A stretch of 54,601 bases of DNA from Bacteroidota bacterium (GTDB lineage: Bacteria; Bacteroidota; Bacteroidia; Chitinophagales; Chitinophagaceae). Numbering within the stretch: the stretch's first letter is position 1; the number at the start of each line of letters is the position of its first letter. A program made the translations under genes and the position numbers. This document shows, in pieces, positions 52,201 to 54,601 of the stretch. Under the pieces are notes generated by a model that searched no databases, had not been told where the DNA came from, and was given only the letters and a program-made list of their open reading frames with translations. The stretch lies in the NCBI GenBank assembly GCA_013288445.1, contig JABDBX010000004.1, forward strand, positions 1 to 54,601, given 5' to 3'.

Positions 52201-54601
52201 ACTTTCTTCTATTACTATGTTAGATGTCACTGGCGGTGGCACATGGAGCGTTTCCAATACAAATGCTACTAATGTTGGGGCGGTAATTACCGGCGCAGCG
52301 GCAGGTATAGACTCAGTGGAGTACACAGTGTCCAACACTTGTGGTAGCACTACCGCATACAAGGTGATTACGATCAATCCTGTGCCAGTCATAAGCCCTA
52401 TAGCCGGGCCATCTTTAGTATGTGTTGGGTCGTCTATCGTTTTGGTTGAAACTACCTCGGGTGGTACATGGGGTATTACCAACTCATCGGCTACAATGGC
52501 GGCAGCGGGAGCGGGAGAAAATATTACCGGTGTTACTGGCGGCAACCTGGATACCGTGACCTATTCGGTTACATCAGGCGGCTGCTCGGGCTCGGTGTCC
52601 TTAGCTGTAAGCGTTAACTCGCTGCCCTTTGCTGGCGCCATCACTGGTATTTCGGGTATATGTATAGGTACTACAACTACGTTAACCGATCCTGCACCAG
52701 GCGGTATTTGGCTGGCGACCAACGGTAATGCTTCGGTGTCTGGTGGGGTGGTTACAGGCGGATTGCTGGGCACAGATTCAATTTTATATGTTGTTACCAA
52801 TGCCTGTGGTTCAGATACTGCTGCATTTGTAGTAAACATTGTGACCTCACCAGATGCAGGAACAATTATAGGTCCCACGTATGTATGTGTGGGCACAAGT
52901 ATGACACTATTCGACGCTACTACCGGTGGCGTGTGGTCAACTACCTATGGTTATGCATCTGTTGACGCTTATGGCGATATACTTGGCGTAATGCCAGGCG
53001 TAGAAACTGTTAATTATACGGTTACCCTTTCGTGCGGCTCGGCTGTGGCTACCTATTTGGTTACCGTTAACCCAGCCACTTCTGCCGGTACTATTTCCGG
53101 CTCTTCCGGTGCATGTATCGGTTCTTCTGCTTCGGTAATTGATCCGGTAACTGGTGGCACCTGGGCAGTTACTAACGGTGATGCGTCTATTTCAACTACA
53201 GGTGTAGTAAACCCCCATTTTCCCGGAATAGATACTATAATGTATATTTATTCTGACGTTTGCGGTACTGACACAGCGATTTATCCCATTACAATAATCG
53301 CATTGCCAACTGCAGGATTTATCACAGGTCCATCGGTTGTGTGCGCGGCATCGTCCATCACTTTATCTGATCCGGCGCCTGGCGGCACATGGACCGTTAC
53401 CAATAGTACCGCCTCTGTTTTGGCAGGATTGGTTACCGGTGGCTCTGCCGGTCTTGATACGATAAAATATACGGTATCTAATGTGTGCGGAACGGCAGTT
53501 GCAAAATACCCTGTTACTATTAATCCACTACCGGTTTCAGGTGTTATTAATGGCGATTCGATAGTATGCGTTGCAGCCACTACTCCGCTTACAGATGCGG
53601 CAACCGGGGGCGTGTGGTCAAGGAACAATGGCAATGCAAGTATATCGGCCACCGGCGTACTCGGCGGGGTAGTTTCGGGTTTAGATACTATACTCTATTC
53701 CGTTACTAACTCATGTGGCACTTCAATTGCATCACGCCCGGTTACCGTGAACCCATTGCCTGTTGCTGGTACTGTTTTGGGCGACCCTAATGTTTGCGTT
53801 GGCGGCAGTCAACTACTTACGGAAACTATTCCCGGCGGTGTATGGACAAGTGGCAGCACAAGCCTGGCTACAGTGTCTATTGCAGGGGTGGTTACGGGCG
53901 TTTCTTTAGGCGGTACGCATATAACTTATACGGTCACTAACTCGTGTGGTTCTATTGCTACTTCCTATTTCATGAATATTATAGGCATTCCGGCTCCAGG
54001 GGCTATTACTGCCCCGCTGGCCGTTTGTGTTGGTAATTCCATTACCCTTGCAGAAACAAGCACAGGCGGTGTATGGACCAGTACCAGCGCAGCATCTATA
54101 ACTACCGGCGGCGTTGTTTCTGGAGTATCGCTGGGAGATGCAACGATCCATTATACCGTTACAAATGTCTGCGGCTCGGCCAATGTATCTGTTATTGTTA
54201 CCGTTAATACTGTACCTACGCCAAGTTCTATAACTGGCCTCACAACTATGTGCATGGAGCAATACAGCATTGTAACCGACCTGTATCCCGGTGGTATCTG
54301 GTCTATAACCAACACCAATGCTTTTGTTGATGCGGCTGGCGACCTTGTTGGTGTTCATCCTGGCCAGGATACGGTTATCTACACGTGTACCAATATGTGC
54401 GGTACGGCGGCTGTGCAATACACCATAACCGTACTGTCTGACAGTGAGTGTGGCGCGGAAAAAGTGGTAATAACACCACAGGATGCCGCAAACCTAAGCG
54501 TGTATCCTAACCCGAACACCGGGACTTTCTCTGTGAACCTCACATCAGACGTTACGGAAGATGCACACTTTATCATCACCAACGTGGTTGGTGAAAAAGT
54601 G
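49253..54601 (+). CDS. Giant secreted DUF7948-SBBP-Ig-like repeat protein with T9SS tail (3' end beyond window)
   Basis: The frame is open from ATG 49253 through the last base (1783 codons). Signal peptide (about 1-26); DUF7948-type region (about 40-255) starting SFIENKGQV; seven SBBP beta-propeller blades (about 262-680) each with TYFGGSGDD-G-GVATD and a GNVY-TG strand, enough for one seven-bladed propeller; a Ser/Pro/Gly-rich linker (about 690-720, FSPPYLSPPSFG); 13 Ig-like repeats of about 76 residues (about 740-1735), each with VCVG near the start and TN-CG about 45 residues later; and the beginning of a T9SS type A sorting domain (LSVYPNPNTGTFSVNL, about 1744). It is a surface-exposed or secreted adhesin-like protein; ligand unknown. 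The coding end is cut by the window edge. Confidence 0.9.
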   Translation, partial: MTSIFRQLLCLTIPVFSCLQLLASPTVSKTQQKPAPLSFIENKGQVTDQNMNPRNDIQFRLGAANGLNIFIGNGAIHYQFSKADKQVTQPTKQQMMHGAKAEKVSYTMDRMDVELIGANTHAKIITDQKQPYYQNFIRDAKDKNGITAHSFGKVTYKDIYPNIDWVLYVSNGQLKHEFVVRAGGKVSDIQLKYGGTDALTINSDGSLTAKTPLGEITEQAPNTFETDGKKVSSSFRLNNDILSYQTGSYSGNLTIDPTLAWATYFGGSGDEIGSAISTDPSGNVFMTGFTNSSGSIATVGAPFGSFAGSWAIYLAKFSSTGTLTWGTYYGGAGNDAGTGVATDASGNVYISGVTDGTAPTSLASGASPYMPSYAGGIEDAFLAKFDASGLLTWSTYFGGTDDDEGFGVATDASGNVYMTGRTMSTAGVSTLVSTFGGSGGFLYGDAFLVKFNSSGVFQWSTYYGGDGDDVGTSVATDPSGNLFLTGLTNSTVGISTTGGTMGLGIWAGFLAKFSSAGSLTWGNYFGGDDDEEGYGVTTDGAGNVIMTGVTSGVSAITVPTGTYGGGAYDAYIAKVDGSLGTVTWCNYFGGSGDDYGEGVATDPSGNIFAVGFTTSSAGIATPTGYQTVYGGSFSIGTGDAYFAQFTSGGTVAYGTYFGGSDDEMGLGVAVNGTNVYMSGSTLSSGLAVSSSSAYSGSSLTFSPPYLSPPSFGSGGFFPGPPFGDAFLVQFTNCPLPVVSPIGGPSTACIGGAAITLFDGTTGGTWSATNTNASVVSGTSGTVTGLVSGADTIIYSVTNSCGTTSDSFVVHINSAPVASPVTATAISTCVGTSVTVSDATTSGVWSVTNSKATVTAGGSVTGVAGGVDTVIYTVTNTCGSVKDSIEITLNPLPTVAPVTGALLVCMGATSATPYHDATLLGTWSITNTHATITSGGLVSGGTTGTDTIIYGLTNACGTTNDSLVITIGTTPTVSGIGGLSSVCALSSITMLDVTGGGTWSVSNTNATNVGAVITGAAAGIDSVEYTVSNTCGSTTAYKVITINPVPVISPIAGPSLVCVGSSIVLVETTSGGTWGITNSSATMAAAGAGENITGVTGGNLDTVTYSVTSGGCSGSVSLAVSVNSLPFAGAITGISGICIGTTTTLTDPAPGGIWLATNGNASVSGGVVTGGLLGTDSILYVVTNACGSDTAAFVVNIVTSPDAGTIIGPTYVCVGTSMTLFDATTGGVWSTTYGYASVDAYGDILGVMPGVETVNYTVTLSCGSAVATYLVTVNPATSAGTISGSSGACIGSSASVIDPVTGGTWAVTNGDASISTTGVVNPHFPGIDTIMYIYSDVCGTDTAIYPITIIALPTAGFITGPSVVCAASSITLSDPAPGGTWTVTNSTASVLAGLVTGGSAGLDTIKYTVSNVCGTAVAKYPVTINPLPVSGVINGDSIVCVAATTPLTDAATGGVWSRNNGNASISATGVLGGVVSGLDTILYSVTNSCGTSIASRPVTVNPLPVAGTVLGDPNVCVGGSQLLTETIPGGVWTSGSTSLATVSIAGVVTGVSLGGTHITYTVTNSCGSIATSYFMNIIGIPAPGAITAPLAVCVGNSITLAETSTGGVWTSTSAASITTGGVVSGVSLGDATIHYTVTNVCGSANVSVIVTVNTVPTPSSITGLTTMCMEQYSIVTDLYPGGIWSITNTNAFVDAAGDLVGVHPGQDTVIYTCTNMCGTAAVQYTITVLSDSECGAEKVVITPQDAANLSVYPNPNTGTFSVNLTSDVTEDAHFIITNVVGEKV

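Noticed and set aside
50130-54582. Short open frames on both strands within the right-hand giant gene
   Set aside because: All lie within the continuous repeat-protein frame and mirror its period.

Overview
The window comes from a member of the Bacteroidota, most likely the Chitinophagia. The signs are type IX secretion (T9SS) C-terminal sorting domains, DUF7948/SBBP and Ig-like giant surface proteins, family genes such as WbqC and DUF2851, promoter boxes of the TAnnTTTG kind, almost no Shine-Dalgarno sequences, and an S1 protein with a long acidic N-terminal extension. No rRNA, tRNA, CRISPR array, prophage or complete transposase gene was seen.

Layout. 1-6099 (minus) is most of a giant exported repeat protein running off the left edge. 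6508-8507 is a hydrolase / ECF sigma factor / membrane protein operon. 8565-11582 (minus) is a methionine/threonine-branch unit: promoter, SAM-I riboswitch, terminator, trans-sulfuration PLP enzyme, homoserine dehydrogenase. 11.7-25.2 kb is a housekeeping stretch with an HMA-MauE membrane protein, a metallophosphoesterase, A-type Fe-S carrier, ribosome recycling factor, fatty acid hydroxylase, EVE and Uma2 proteins, polyprenyl synthase, RNase R, ribosomal protein S1, a MEDS sensor domain and an AhpD-like protein. 25.4-28.3 kb holds an ammonium transporter and a porin separated by a repeat cluster. 28.4-33.8 kb holds a HicB-like protein, a T9SS cargo NHL protein, a prolyl oligopeptidase, WbqC and a cysteine hydrolase. 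33.9-37.3 kb is ParE and GuaB. 38.3-48.4 kb holds a TPR protein with a lone histidine-kinase dimerisation domain, PyrF, DUF2851, OsmC, LipA, an HI0074/HI0073 nucleotidyltransferase pair and an RfbH/ColD-like PLP enzyme. 49253 to the right edge is a second giant secreted protein (DUF7948, seven SBBP blades, 13 Ig-like repeats, T9SS tail).

The most unusual content is in the intergenic DNA. Two ~175-bp elements (37778-37952 and 48609-48782) have 19-bp terminal inverted repeats and perfect 9-bp target duplications that differ between the copies. Both sit in the same spot of a larger dispersed palindromic repeat. A truncated inverted third copy lies at 26.75-26.9 kb, and related solo hairpins lie at 30.05 and 30.29 kb. 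Four or more other palindrome families are scattered around them, and one has become part of a coding sequence (T9SS tail, about 29985-30024). This looks like a non-autonomous mobile element family nested in REP-like repeats, with no transposase in the window.

All functional names come from reading motifs by eye; no database search was run. Start codons were moved from the longest open frame wherever an internal ATG, a promoter box or a repeat made the upstream start implausible.
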